Source: Verrucomicrobiota bacterium
Lineage (GTDB): Bacteria > Verrucomicrobiota > Verrucomicrobiia > Limisphaerales > SIBE01
DNA length: 64,000 nucleotides
Reading direction: 5' to 3'
Assembly: GCA_016871515.1 (NCBI GenBank)
Contig: VHDE01000001.1
Span: 17,434 to 81,433, forward strand
Every line of letters begins with the position of its first letter. The first letter of the stretch is position 1. The notes below the pieces were generated by a model that was not told the origin of the DNA, ran no database searches, and worked only from the letters and a program-made list of their open reading frames with translations. The position numbers and the translations under genes were made by a program. Shown here piece after piece: positions 54,101 through 62,627 of this stretch.

Positions 54101-57100
54101 TTATTGCACCGGCTCAGTGCGCAATGACGTAACGTACCCCTCAATCTTGCGGCAAGTCATGTCGAGCAATGGATAGGTCCCGGTATATCGACCTTGCGTG
54201 GCATCCTGACAAAGCCGTGCCGCGTCCAAAAGTTTGCCGGTGCGCCAAAAGCTTTCGATCATGCGATATAGAACGTACCGCGGCGCTCGATGATCAATCG
54301 AAAAACTGATGCGTCCGCCTCGCTCGATGTCGGGATCCAAGCCTTTCTGCCCAAATTCAAAACACGCTTGGTCATCGCCGCGATCCCAAGCAAGTTCCGC
54401 CAAGTGCAATTGATAAACGCGCCGGTTTGCCGGATTTGTCTCGAGCAAACGCTGCAAGACCTTTTCCAATTCTTCGCTCGGCGGACGATAAAACACCGAT
54501 CGCTGCGATCGATAGGTCTGAATTAGATAGGAAGCATACATGCGCAGTGGTTCCGGATCTTTTTCAGCATGCTTCATTAGCATGTCCTGTCGCGGGGCCA
54601 GACGCAGGGCTTCCAATTCGGCAGTTAGAATCTGGTCGGATGCCTCCGCCATTAACTCTATCGGCAGTGTGGCTTCGGGTTTTTCCTGCTGCCATCGGAG
54701 AAGAAGCGAACGGAAAATGTCGGGTTTCGGCAAGCGATACTCCATGTAAAAACTCCCCAGCGCTTTGTAGTCGGCTTCAGTCAACTGGTGCTTTTGCAAG
54801 TAATCGCCCAGCAGCGTCATCGGCCGCGTCAAAAAGGACTCGTCAAAAGTCCGCCATCCAGCCGTCGCTCGCCCAACGAAGAACGCTTCCTGCGCGAGAA
54901 ATTCCAACACCGGATAGAAGTCACTATGAATGGTCCCTTGCGCCGGCGCCATAAAGCTGCCGTTTTGTTGCGATACGATTTCGCGCGCGAGCAACACGGG
55001 CAGCCGCGTAATCTCGATTCGTTGGAGGTCCGATTTCACACTCGGCTCTTGGAAACGCTGTTCGAGTGCCGCCAAATCGGCCTTGAACGGCCGTGTCGAT
55101 CCAATCAATACAAGGTCACTCGACGCCGGATGCCACACGCTGAAGAAAGGAAATACCGATCCGAACGTGGTCAACACCATGTTCAATGTTTGATCGCTCG
55201 TCTCATAAATCTGGACCCATTGCGCCATCAGGCCATCGGGCTTCAAGCGCGCTTGGCAACTCTCGTAGTACTCGCGGCTAAACACGCCGGACACCCCTGC
55301 CATCCAGGGATTGGACGGTTCGCTCACGATGACATCGTACTGTTGATCAGTGATCTTCAAAAAAGATTTGGCATCCTCGATCACAAGCTTGACCCGTGGG
55401 TTCGTCCAAAAATTGTCGTTGTACGCCCCAAAGAGTTTTGCGGCTTCCGCGACTTCGGACGAGATTTCGACTGCGTCCACTCGTTGGACGGAAGGGTGGC
55501 GTGCGACGGCGCTGCAAGTCATTCCGCTTCCTAAGCCCACCACCAGAACTTGTTGCGATTGCGGGCGCAGCAGCATTGGAATATGGCCGGAAAGCAATTG
55601 CGTTGTCATATCGATGCTCGTGCTGGCATCGGCCTTGCCATTGACCTTGAGTCCCAGATGTTTCTTGTCGCCGTGCTTCTGCTCGATGACAACAACTGTC
55701 GATCCAGCGCCATCGCGATGGAATTTCAATGTGTCAGCCTGGGCCATCTGGCGGTAAGCCTCCATGCTGGGAGGTGGAACAGGGCTGCGCCAGAGCCCAA
55801 GAGACAATGTTCGTTTCCAACTCTCACCAAACATCAGCCCGGTCAAGACGAGCAGGCCAATTCCGACCGGCAATAGCAAAAGCCAATGACGGGCCAGTTG
55901 ATGCCTCTGCAACAGCGCGAATCCAATCAACGCGTTAACGACTATGCCGATGGCAAACGTCCACGCTAACCCGAAAGCCGGCATGAGCCATAGGCCGGTC
56001 ACAATGGCGCCCAGAACAGTGCCAAGCGTATTAACCGCGAAGACTTTGCCAACCGACCGCCCGGTCCGCGCCAATTCCTCGGTTGCAATCCGGCTGACCA
56101 AGGGCAGCGTCATGCCCAGACAAACGGTGGGAATGAACATGACCGAAAAACAGATAATAGCCTTGAAGAATTGATAGAGCGGATAGGCGTCTGGCTGGCG
56201 ATTGAGAAGCGCCGCCAGCTTGGCGAACCAGTACGGCAAGTATTCGTAAAAAAACATCGAAGCGAACAGCGTTCCGGCCAAAGCGATCTCCGCCCAGGCA
56301 AATGCCTCGAGCGTGCGGCGTAGATTTTTCCAGAGATAAATGATCCACGCCCCGACAGCGATGCCGGTGATGAATGTGATCAGCATGATGGAAAACGCGT
56401 GTGTGCTTGAGCCGAGAGCGAGGCCCAGCAACCGCGTCCAGGCCACTTCGTAAAGCATCGCGACAAATCCAGATAGCCCGATTCCAATAATGGCGAGCCG
56501 TAGTTCGGCCGCAGTGAATCGTTCTTCGCCCGGCTTGGCGATTGGCTCAATGGCCGGCAGAGAGTCTTTGCCTTCTCTTATCCGCTTGCTCAGCATGAGA
56601 GCGACAATCCCAACCGCGATATTCAGGATTGCGCCGCCATAGACGGTCATTTCCAAGCCAATGGATGGAATCCACCAGAAATCGCCCACCAAACAGCCGG
56701 CCACGGCGCCCACGCTGTTAATGCAATAGAGCGCCGCGACGCGTTCCCGAAGTTCCGAAAGTGAACGGGTCACAAATTTCGTCAGCACCGGGAACGTTGC
56801 CCCCATCATGAAGGTTGGAAGCAATATCGTAAGAAAGCTGAATCCAAACTTGAGCACGAGCAGGCCGTTCGTGCCAGATTCGAGGTGGAGTTGACGTGCC
56901 AAGCCGATGAAGCCCTCGTGACAAAGCCTGTAGTACACCGGGAAGACCAATGCATAAATGCCAATGCCAATCTCGAGCCAGCCATAAACAGCCAGCGGCT
57001 TCGTGGCCCGGTCGGCGCGCATGCCAAACCACGCGTTGCCCAGGGCCAGCCCACCCATAAATGCCACCAGCACAGCCACGACAGCATAACTCGTGTGTCC

Positions 57101-57214
57101 CAGAAAGAGCGCCAGATACCGCGTCCAGACAATTTGATAAACTAACCCCGCCATGCCCGAGACGAAAAAACAGAACATGACGACGGCAAAGATTAATCGC
57201 GGAGTAGGCTTCAT
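54101..57214 (-). CDS. Giant membrane protein with spermidine-synthase-like methyltransferase-fold domain
   Basis: 1037 residues from the ATG at 57214 (MKPTPRLIFAVVMFCFFVSG); an in-frame TTG 25 codons upstream is less likely. Twelve or so membrane helices occupy about 1-500, in two MFS-like halves (GLVYQIVWTRYLALFLGHTS is echoed by LYEVAWTRLLGLALGSSTHA). The Rossmann spermidine-synthase-type domain follows (about 510-760): VLVVGLGSGMTCSAVARHP, VDAVEISSEV, DVIVSEPSNPWMAGVSGVF. The last 250 residues are helical and TPR-like. Fused proteins of this kind are widespread, but their products are unknown; the polyamine-binding acidic residues cannot be confirmed. No speD or other polyamine genes are nearby. 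Confidence 0.85.
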   Translation of the reverse strand: MKPTPRLIFAVVMFCFFVSGMAGLVYQIVWTRYLALFLGHTSYAVVAVLVAFMGGLALGNAWFGMRADRATKPLAVYGWLEIGIGIYALVFPVYYRLCHEGFIGLARQLHLESGTNGLLVLKFGFSFLTILLPTFMMGATFPVLTKFVTRSLSELRERVAALYCINSVGAVAGCLVGDFWWIPSIGLEMTVYGGAILNIAVGIVALMLSKRIREGKDSLPAIEPIAKPGEERFTAAELRLAIIGIGLSGFVAMLYEVAWTRLLGLALGSSTHAFSIMLITFITGIAVGAWIIYLWKNLRRTLEAFAWAEIALAGTLFASMFFYEYLPYWFAKLAALLNRQPDAYPLYQFFKAIICFSVMFIPTVCLGMTLPLVSRIATEELARTGRSVGKVFAVNTLGTVLGAIVTGLWLMPAFGLAWTFAIGIVVNALIGFALLQRHQLARHWLLLLPVGIGLLVLTGLMFGESWKRTLSLGLWRSPVPPPSMEAYRQMAQADTLKFHRDGAGSTVVVIEQKHGDKKHLGLKVNGKADASTSIDMTTQLLSGHIPMLLRPQSQQVLVVGLGSGMTCSAVARHPSVQRVDAVEISSEVAEAAKLFGAYNDNFWTNPRVKLVIEDAKSFLKITDQQYDVIVSEPSNPWMAGVSGVFSREYYESCQARLKPDGLMAQWVQIYETSDQTLNMVLTTFGSVFPFFSVWHPASSDLVLIGSTRPFKADLAALEQRFQEPSVKSDLQRIEITRLPVLLAREIVSQQNGSFMAPAQGTIHSDFYPVLEFLAQEAFFVGRATAGWRTFDESFLTRPMTLLGDYLQKHQLTEADYKALGSFYMEYRLPKPDIFRSLLLRWQQEKPEATLPIELMAEASDQILTAELEALRLAPRQDMLMKHAEKDPEPLRMYASYLIQTYRSQRSVFYRPPSEELEKVLQRLLETNPANRRVYQLHLAELAWDRGDDQACFEFGQKGLDPDIERGGRISFSIDHRAPRYVLYRMIESFWRTGKLLDAARLCQDATQGRYTGTYPLLDMTCRKIEGYVTSLRTEPVQ

Positions 57215-57297
57215 CGCCACGGATGGTAACGATCGTCCCTCTTTGACAGCAATTCTTTTTGCGCTGGGAACAGGGGCGCTAAGGCTCAATCAAAGGT

Positions 57298-57376
57298 GGT
57301 AGCAGCCGAGGTGACGAGGCTCTGAAGTATTCCGCCTTACGCCTCAAATTAGAGCCTCGTCACCTCGGCTGCTGCC
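57298..57376. repeat. Inverted repeat, 26-bp arms, one mismatch
   Basis: ggtagcagccgaggtgacga plus six bases (57298-57323) and its complement (57351-57376), with a 27-base loop. Between the giant membrane protein gene and the dehydrogenase. A separate family from the other elements. Confidence 0.85.
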
Positions 57377-57446
57377 ATTCTAAAACCGGTTCTAAGCGAT
57401 TTTCGAACCGAATTGTCTTAAATGCTCAGTCAAACTCGGCAGTCAG

Positions 57447-58446
57447 ATGAACGCAGCCCTTTACGATGCCAAACCGTACGACCGCTATTATTTTGAGCGA
57501 TCGCCAGGACAGGACAAAATTGGCTGGCGATTCCACGAATTTCGCCTCGACGCCCAAACGGCATCGACCGTTCAGGGTGCACGGGCCGTCTGCGTTTTTG
57601 TGAATGATCGCATCGATGAATCGTGCCTCAAACTTCTGGGGGAACTCGGCGTCAAACTGGTCGCGCTCCGATGTGCGGGCTATAACAATGTCGATTTGGC
57701 GGCGGCGAAATCTCTCGATATCGCCGTCGTTCGTGTGCCGGCTTACTCGCCACACGCCGTCGCTGAACACGCCGTTGGCCTGTTGCTCACCTTGAATCGA
57801 AAAATTCATCGAGCTTACAACCGAGGGCGCGAACACAATTTCTCATTGTCCGGTCTCGTTGGTTTTGACGTTTATGGCAAGAGCATTGGGATCGTTGGGA
57901 CTGGCAAGATCGGCCGCATCGCTGCGCAAGTCTTCCGCGGCTTCGGGACTCGAGTTCTCGCCTACGATCCGTTTCCGTCCGTGGATTGGGCAACGGCGCA
58001 CGGGGTTGAATACGTCGATTTTGCCACCTTGCTCAGTGTCAGCGACTTCGTTTCTTTGCATGTGCCGCTGTTGCCGGAGACATTTCATCTGTTGAACGAA
58101 CGCACGATTGCTCAGATGAAGCCTGGAGCGATCCTCATCAATACCCAGTCGAGGCAAACTGATTGACACAGCCGCTCTAATCGAAGCCTTGAAGAGCGGA
58201 TTTCTGGCCGGAGTTGCGCTGGATGTTTATGAGGAAGAAGAAGGGATCTTTTTCGAAGATCTCTCTGACAAAGTTCTCCTCGATGACGAATTGTCCCGCT
58301 TGCTCTCTTTCCCCAATGTCCTCATCACGGCGCATCAAGCTTTCCTAACCCACGAAGCGCTCAGTGAGATTGCGCGTGTCACAACCGAAAACGTCCTCAA
58401 GTTCCAAAAAGGAGAACGGTTTTTGAATGGGACGAGACTGGCGTAA
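57447..58446 (+). pseudogene. D-2-hydroxyacid dehydrogenase (LdhA-like), single-base frameshift
   Basis: About 333 residues if corrected. The N-terminal domain contains RCAGYNNVDL (catalytic Arg), then GIVGTGKIGRIAAQVFRGFG as the NAD loop. At about 58143-58146 an extra C in ATACCC shifts the frame just after ILINT, giving a stop at 58164-58166. The correct continuation (SRGKLIDTAALIEALKSGFL) begins one base later and reads on to DVYEEE and the catalytic His in ITAHQAFLTHEAL. All R-E-H catalytic elements are otherwise intact. The lesion is in a short C run, so a sequencing error or a very recent mutation are both possible. Family members interconvert pyruvate and D-lactate. Confidence 0.85.
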
Positions 58447-58619
58447 ATTGAAAGGTGGGGCGGGGCAGGGACCTGCTTCGTCAGATTGAGAATGCCTCGG
58501 AAGAAGAAAAACATGCCCACCAACGCGACCAACCCAGCGCCGCCCAGCACGTAAGGATGCGTTAAGCCGCTGCTAAAGACCACCCAGACGAGGATTGCGC
58601 AAATACCTCCGATCGCCAT
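58335..58619 (-). CDS. Small membrane protein
   Basis: 94 residues from the ATG at 58619. Two hydrophobic helices (GGICAILVWVVF and VLGGAGLVALVGMFFFF) are followed by a polar tail. The last 37 codons overlap, antisense, the end of the dehydrogenase gene; the original protein may have ended earlier. It overlaps the preceding gene by 58 bases in another frame. Either two overlapping genes or one gene split by a frameshift is possible. Function unknown. Confidence 0.45.
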   Translation of the reverse strand: MAIGGICAILVWVVFSSGLTHPYVLGGAGLVALVGMFFFFRGILNLTKQVPAPPHLSIYASLVPFKNRSPFWNLRTFSVVTRAISLSASWVRKA

Positions 58620-59410
58620 GAACCCAAACTCGATCTCTTTGTTTGGCCCGCCATTAATGCGTTCATCGCGGCTTCTTTTACCACCGCGGACTCTGCCGAG
58701 CGTTGGTCCTCCCAGCGCTTCTTTTTGATTTCCTCAAAACCTTCCAACGACCCCAAAGCAGCCTGATACTTCGGTTGAATGCCATCCTGGATGCTCAAGA
58801 CGAAATCCTTTTGCATATTGAAGTCGGCCTCAGCGCCAAAGAGCTTGACGCCGCCGTAATCAAGCAATTCACGCGGCAAGCTGTCGAACGCATCGATGTA
58901 CTCGAGAATCTTCAGGACCGCGCCCGTGCGTCCTCGGCGCGCCGACGCCGTCCGCTGCTCGCCTTGGTCAAGATTGACCGGCGCGGGATGCGCCAGTGCG
59001 TCCCGCACTCGTGAGTCACCGAGCCGTTCCTGAACACCCCCCAGATTAATCCGCAGTTCCATCAGCACTTCCACATAGCCCACGAGGATGCTGTCCAGCG
59101 CGTCAAGGCATCGGTTTCGGATGAGCTTCGCCAGGACGGGCTCAGATGTTTCGCGCAGTTCTGCCTGAGTTGAAGTCTCGCGCAGCATAGTGGCCAGTTC
59201 CCGGCAACAACTAGTGGCAAAAGCATCAGCCTCAACCAGGAATTGCGACAGAAAGTCGTCGGGCAGCGATGCGGATGCGCCCTTGGCAACTGACGATTGA
59301 ATGGACATCTGGAACCATCCCAAGAAACGTTCACTCGCGGCAATAATAATGCCGGCCATCGAGCCGTAACCCATGTGTGGCGATGCTTTTCCCAGCGATG
59401 TATCGCTCAT
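58562..59410 (-). CDS. Hypothetical soluble helical protein
   Basis: 282 residues from the ATG at 59410. Not recognised. Mostly helical, acidic, with QFLVEADAFATSCCRELATM and RNRCLDALDSILVGYVEVLM, and no membrane segment or signal peptide. The last 20 residues (SSLGSWRSEVFAQSSSGWSL) look like out-of-frame reading of the following small membrane protein, so the true C-terminus may differ. It is on the same strand as that gene and probably cotranscribed. Confidence 0.55.
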   Translation of the reverse strand: MSDTSLGKASPHMGYGSMAGIIIAASERFLGWFQMSIQSSVAKGASASLPDDFLSQFLVEADAFATSCCRELATMLRETSTQAELRETSEPVLAKLIRNRCLDALDSILVGYVEVLMELRINLGGVQERLGDSRVRDALAHPAPVNLDQGEQRTASARRGRTGAVLKILEYIDAFDSLPRELLDYGGVKLFGAEADFNMQKDFVLSIQDGIQPKYQAALGSLEGFEEIKKKRWEDQRSAESAVVKEAAMNALMAGQTKRSSLGSWRSEVFAQSSSGWSLAAA

Positions 59411-59693
59411 ATTTTAGTGCTGCAAAACTAATCAATGATAACGCGCCGGTTAGTCATAGATTGGACATGGCCGCGCGCAGAGCTGATTGCGTTCTAACTG
59501 TAATGCGATTCTGGGGACCCCTATTGAAGATGCCCGACCCGACAACGCACTAAGGGGTGATGTTTCTTCGGCAACCCGGCTAATTGTCAAGCGCGAAGAC
59601 CTGACTGCGCTGACTGCGTAAAAGCCGTTAAGGACCTCGATGCAACCCGAAAAAAAGCCTGCCTTTCGATGATTGAGCGGGTAATTCCTTTCC
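59411..59693. other. Divergent region upstream of recF
   Basis: 283 bases. Likely holds promoters for recF and the hypothetical gene. A ggggacccc palindrome lies near 59513 and a ggtgatg...ggcaaccc stretch at about 59556-59578. Neither forms a recognised riboswitch. Confidence 0.35.
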
Positions 59694-60770
59694 GTGCATT
59701 TGGCTCACTTGCGGCTGCGAGATTTCCGGAATTACCGGTGGCTCGACGTTGATTTTCAACCGGGTCTTCACCTGTTGATGGGCAACAACGCGCAGGGAAA
59801 AACCAACTTGTTGGAAGCCGTCTATCTCCTGGCCACGCTCCGCTCCTTTCGCGGCGTCGGGAACGCACAAATGGTTCGGCACGGAGAAAAGGGTTTCTTT
59901 GTCGGCGCACGCATCGTCGGACAGCATGAGCACGACATTAAAATGTATTGGTCAGCTCAAGAACGGAAGTTGAGCCTCGACGGACAGGCCGTGTCGAAGG
60001 TGGGAGATTATTACGGGACCTTTCGCGCCGTCGTTTTTTGCACGGAAGATCTGCAACTCGTGAAAGGCCCTGGCAGCCGGCGCCGGCGTTTTATGGATTT
60101 GTTGCTCGCCCAGACGCATCCCACCTACCTCCCTCTCTTGCAGCGTTACGTTCGAGCGCTTCGCTCCCGGAATGCTCTCTTGAAACAGCGCTCCTCCGAT
60201 GAAGCAACGTTGGAAAGTTTCACGCGCGAAATCATCAATGTTGGACAGCGCCTCATCTGTCTTCGTCATGAACTGATGCCGCGCCTTTCGCCTCTGGTGA
60301 ACAGCGCTTACCGTCGCATTGCTGGCGGCCATGAGGAGTTGCGTGTGGAATATGATCCGGCCGTAAAGCAGGATTTCGCCGTTGAACTGGCGCGGTCACG
60401 TCCGCGCGAACAGTTGTATCGCTCGACTCTCATTGGACCCCACCGGGACGAATTGCGCCTGATGGTCGCCGATCAGTCCGCCGCGCAATTCGCCAGCGAA
60501 GGCCAAAAGCGTTCCGTGGCCATCGCCATGAAGATTGCGCAAGCCGAATATCTGACTGAATTGCATGGCACACCGCCGATCTTGCTTGTGGATGACATTA
60601 TGGGGGAGCTTGATGTCAACCGCCGCAATGCCTTTCTGCCCCTGCTGCACTTGGCTCATCAATCGCGAAGCCAGGTCTTCATGACCGCCACCGAAGAGAA
60701 CTGGTCGCCTGGCCAAGGCGCCGGCCTCGCGCGATGGGAAGTCCGCGACGGCAGTTTGCGGCCGTCCTAA
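59694..60770 (+). CDS. recF: DNA replication/repair protein RecF
   Basis: 358 residues starting at GTG (59694). SMC-like ATPase that loads RecA at gapped DNA with RecO and RecR. Walker A is GNNAQGKT at 30-37. LRLRDFRNYR near the N-terminus is diagnostic. The ABC-type signature is SEGQKRSVAIAMKIAQAEYL, and Walker B is PILLVDDIMGELD, with the D-loop following. Unlike the usual dnaA-dnaN-recF order, neither dnaA nor dnaN is here, so this is not evidence for the origin of replication. The TAA stop (60768-60770) falls inside a bipartite repeat motif. Confidence 0.95.
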   Translation: MHLAHLRLRDFRNYRWLDVDFQPGLHLLMGNNAQGKTNLLEAVYLLATLRSFRGVGNAQMVRHGEKGFFVGARIVGQHEHDIKMYWSAQERKLSLDGQAVSKVGDYYGTFRAVVFCTEDLQLVKGPGSRRRRFMDLLLAQTHPTYLPLLQRYVRALRSRNALLKQRSSDEATLESFTREIINVGQRLICLRHELMPRLSPLVNSAYRRIAGGHEELRVEYDPAVKQDFAVELARSRPREQLYRSTLIGPHRDELRLMVADQSAAQFASEGQKRSVAIAMKIAQAEYLTELHGTPPILLVDDIMGELDVNRRNAFLPLLHLAHQSRSQVFMTATEENWSPGQGAGLARWEVRDGSLRPS

Positions 60771-60871
60771 ATCGAAACAGACCACATTGGGACGCTGGTA
60801 CAGGTGCGCCGATGCCCACATCCGCGATGTAAGAGGTCGCATCGAAACTGCGCCGATGTGGGCATCCGCGC
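60767..60871. repeat. Composite element: bipartite motif plus 21-bp inverted repeat
   Basis: CTAAATCGAA-N8-CATTGG at 60767-60790, including the recF stop codon, followed by arms 60806-60826 and 60851-60871 (gcgccgatgcccacatccgcg and a near complement, about 18 of 21 matches). The arms differ from the 27-bp arms of the other composites; the motif is the same. Confidence 0.75.
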
Positions 60872-60945
60872 TCCGATTACCGCGCCGGAGACTGTCCCAA
60901 TCCCACTCGTACAGTGACGGCTCGCGGGGCGGCCGCTGGCAATAT

Positions 60946-61575
60946 TCAGGAAAGCTTGTCGCTCATATCAGCGACTGTGGCAAAAATTTCCGCCGGACGC
61001 TGCGCGCGCAGTGCTTCCTGACTGTGTTGACCCCATGTCACCGCGCCGAAAGCGATTCCGGCTGCTTTTGCTGCCTCCGCGTCGCGAATCTCATCGCCAA
61101 TGTAAATCGCATACTGGTGCTGCACTGCGCTCCGACGCAGGACCTGACGCAGCTTCGAGGCTTTGCCAAACATCGAAACGCCACACGCATAGCACCCAAT
61201 CAATCCGGCGTTGTCCCTTCCAAGAAAGCGTTCCACGTTCTCACGCGAGTTGGAGCTCACGATAGCCAGCTGAACTCCGCTCACCGCCAGGCGATGCAAC
61301 GCGTCGGCAATCCCGGGAAAGAGGGACAACGTACCTCTGTGGTCGGCCATTCGCCGGCGCATACTGTTCATGACGCGGGGCAGTTTCCGCAGTGGCAAAC
61401 CCAACTCGCGCAGCAGAGCCGCTCCGTGAAGGTCGCGATAGCGGTGGTATTCGCTGAGTTCGACTCGCCTGAAGCCCTGCTCGTCGGCCAATTCGTTAAA
61501 GATACTGCGCATCCACGGCAGCGTGTCCGCCAGCGTGCCGTCAAAATCGAAGATGGCGATGCGATACTTCAGAAT
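60946..61575 (-). CDS. HAD-family phosphatase, non-canonical start
   Basis: About 209 residues. Phosphoglycolate-phosphatase-like HAD hydrolase: nucleophile motif IAIFDFDGTLADTLPW, motif II IVSSNSREN, motif III lysine in MFGKASKL, and motif IV YIGDEIRDAEAA. The first ATG (61512) lies after the catalytic DFDGT motif, so translation must begin earlier. Upstream in frame there is a TAA, and between it and the motif no ATG, GTG or TTG. The best candidate is ATT at 61575, giving an (M)LKYRIAIFDFDGT start, or the CTG that follows. Either a rare start codon is used or an ATG has been lost by mutation. Substrate unknown. Confidence 0.8.
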   Translation of the reverse strand: MLKYRIAIFDFDGTLADTLPWMRSIFNELADEQGFRRVELSEYHRYRDLHGAALLRELGLPLRKLPRVMNSMRRRMADHRGTLSLFPGIADALHRLAVSGVQLAIVSSNSRENVERFLGRDNAGLIGCYACGVSMFGKASKLRQVLRRSAVQHQYAIYIGDEIRDAEAAKAAGIAFGAVTWGQHSQEALRAQRPAEIFATVADMSDKLS

Positions 61576-61766
61576 CGGAAAGTACTGCGTATGGTTGTGT
61601 TATGACAAGCGCGGATCGAGCGGAGTGCAAATCCTCGTCTGAACTTAAGTTATATTTTTCCCACGAGTGGGACATCTGATTCCCACAACCGAACAACGAC
61701 TTTGAGATTATCTGGTTGCCGGCGCGCCGAGCCGCGAAAGTCGATCCGATGGAGGCGCTGCGTTCA

Positions 61767-61799
61767 ATCGCAAATCGCAAATCTGAAATCGCAAATCCA
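61767..61799. repeat. Short tandem aatcgca repeat
   Basis: caatcgcaaatcgcaaatct and following bases: about four 7-10 nt units. Similar in style to the heptamer arrays at 30.1 kb. It lies in the 382-base gap between the HAD and rhodanese genes, which holds no recognisable gene. Confidence 0.6.
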
Positions 61800-61899
61800 T
61801 GAAACGATCTTAAGTCTGGGGCCGTCCACGATCCCTGTCCCTAGGATTCAATAAGATCACCAATTCAGGAGCGAGCTCAAATTAGCCATCCGCGGCTAG

Positions 61900-61936
61900 A
61901 AAAAAACAGGCGCCTCCGCTATCGGCCGAGGCGCCT
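61900..61936 (-). terminator. Intrinsic terminator of the rhodanese gene
   Basis: A 9-bp stem (aggcgcctc / gaggcgcct) with an inner cgg/ccg extension, followed on the minus strand by GTTTTTTTC. It lies 21 bases beyond the TAA that ends the read-through frame, and 162 bases beyond the internal UGA. Its position supports the longer frame as the original gene. Confidence 0.85.
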
Positions 61937-61957
61937 TTCAGGAAAGCGTCAAACAGG

Positions 61958-62365
61958 TTAGTTCTTGGAATCCTTCTTCTCGTCGCCGGACTCTATTTTC
62001 TCCCCGGCTTGTTTCCAACCAGTGATTCCGGCAGAAAGGTGCTTCACATTGGTATAACCGAGATCCTTGGCCGCACGGGCCGCAGTTTGATACGCCATTC
62101 AGGTAGGTCCGGTGCAATACGCGACGACCAGTGCGCTTCTGTCTTTGGGTAAGACTTTGGCCAAGTCGTTTTTATGACTGGCAAAGTCAATCGCCGTCGG
62201 AATGCGGCCTTTCCTCCAAGAGCCTCTTCCATTGACGTCGATGACGGTTACTTTCTTGGCCTCGATCGCTGTCCTGAGGTCCTTGATCGTAATATCAGGG
62301 AACTCACCGGCAAAAACGCTGACGGCGACAGCGGCGCTCACTGCGAGGGTGAGGAGTTTTTTCAT
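61958..62365 (-). CDS. Periplasmic rhodanese-domain protein with in-frame UGA (candidate selenoprotein)
   Basis: 136 codons from the ATG at 62365 to the TAA at 61958-61960, with one internal TGA at 62099-62101 (codon 89). Signal peptide MKKLLTLAVSAAVAVSVFAG. The rhodanese domain has VTVIDVNGRGSWRKGRIPTA, then the active-site loop VAYCTGPT-UGA-MAYQTAA, then AKDLGYTNVKHLSAGITGW, and a charged tail ending DSKN. In comparable rhodaneses a Cys is often found where the UGA sits, five residues after the first Cys (C-x4-C). The 46 sense codons after the UGA are intact, and a terminator follows. Selenocysteine insertion is one reading; a nonsense mutation is the other. Sulfur transfer or thiol redox is the likely role. 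Confidence 0.6.
62069..62081 (-). promoter_or_regulatory. Candidate bacterial SECIS mini-hairpin
   Basis: On the coding strand GGCC-CGTGC-GGCC, a 4-bp stem and 5-nt loop, with the loop starting 22 nt after the UGA and G as the second loop base. Bacterial SECIS hairpins typically have their apical loop about 16-37 nt after the UGA with a G among the first two loop bases. Short GC stems arise by chance, so support is modest. Confidence 0.3.
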
Positions 62366-62627
62366 ATTACTCAACGGTTCTGGTTTGTGAATTTGCTTGC
62401 CTCCACGCGGAGGCTGACCCTGCTCGCGTACATCCACCGCCCGTGCTTTGGACACGTTTAACTATTCGGTGACGCGCTCTCAGGTTCAATTACTGAGACG
62501 ATATCTCTAGACGAATTGGTTGCACAACATTTTTTCTTCGCCGAGCAGCATGAACAGCATGAACCTGTTCCTGAAATCTGCCGGTGTTGATTTTTCTTGG
62601 TTTCCGGAGTGCCGCAAATATGAAATA

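Noticed and set aside
59556-59600. SAM-riboswitch-like ggtgatg...ggcaaccc segment
   Set aside because: Only a short resemblance, no full helix set, and the downstream gene recF has no link to methionine or SAM.
59411-60770. Replication origin near recF
   Set aside because: No dnaA, dnaN or DnaA-box cluster is visible, so recF alone is not evidence of an origin.
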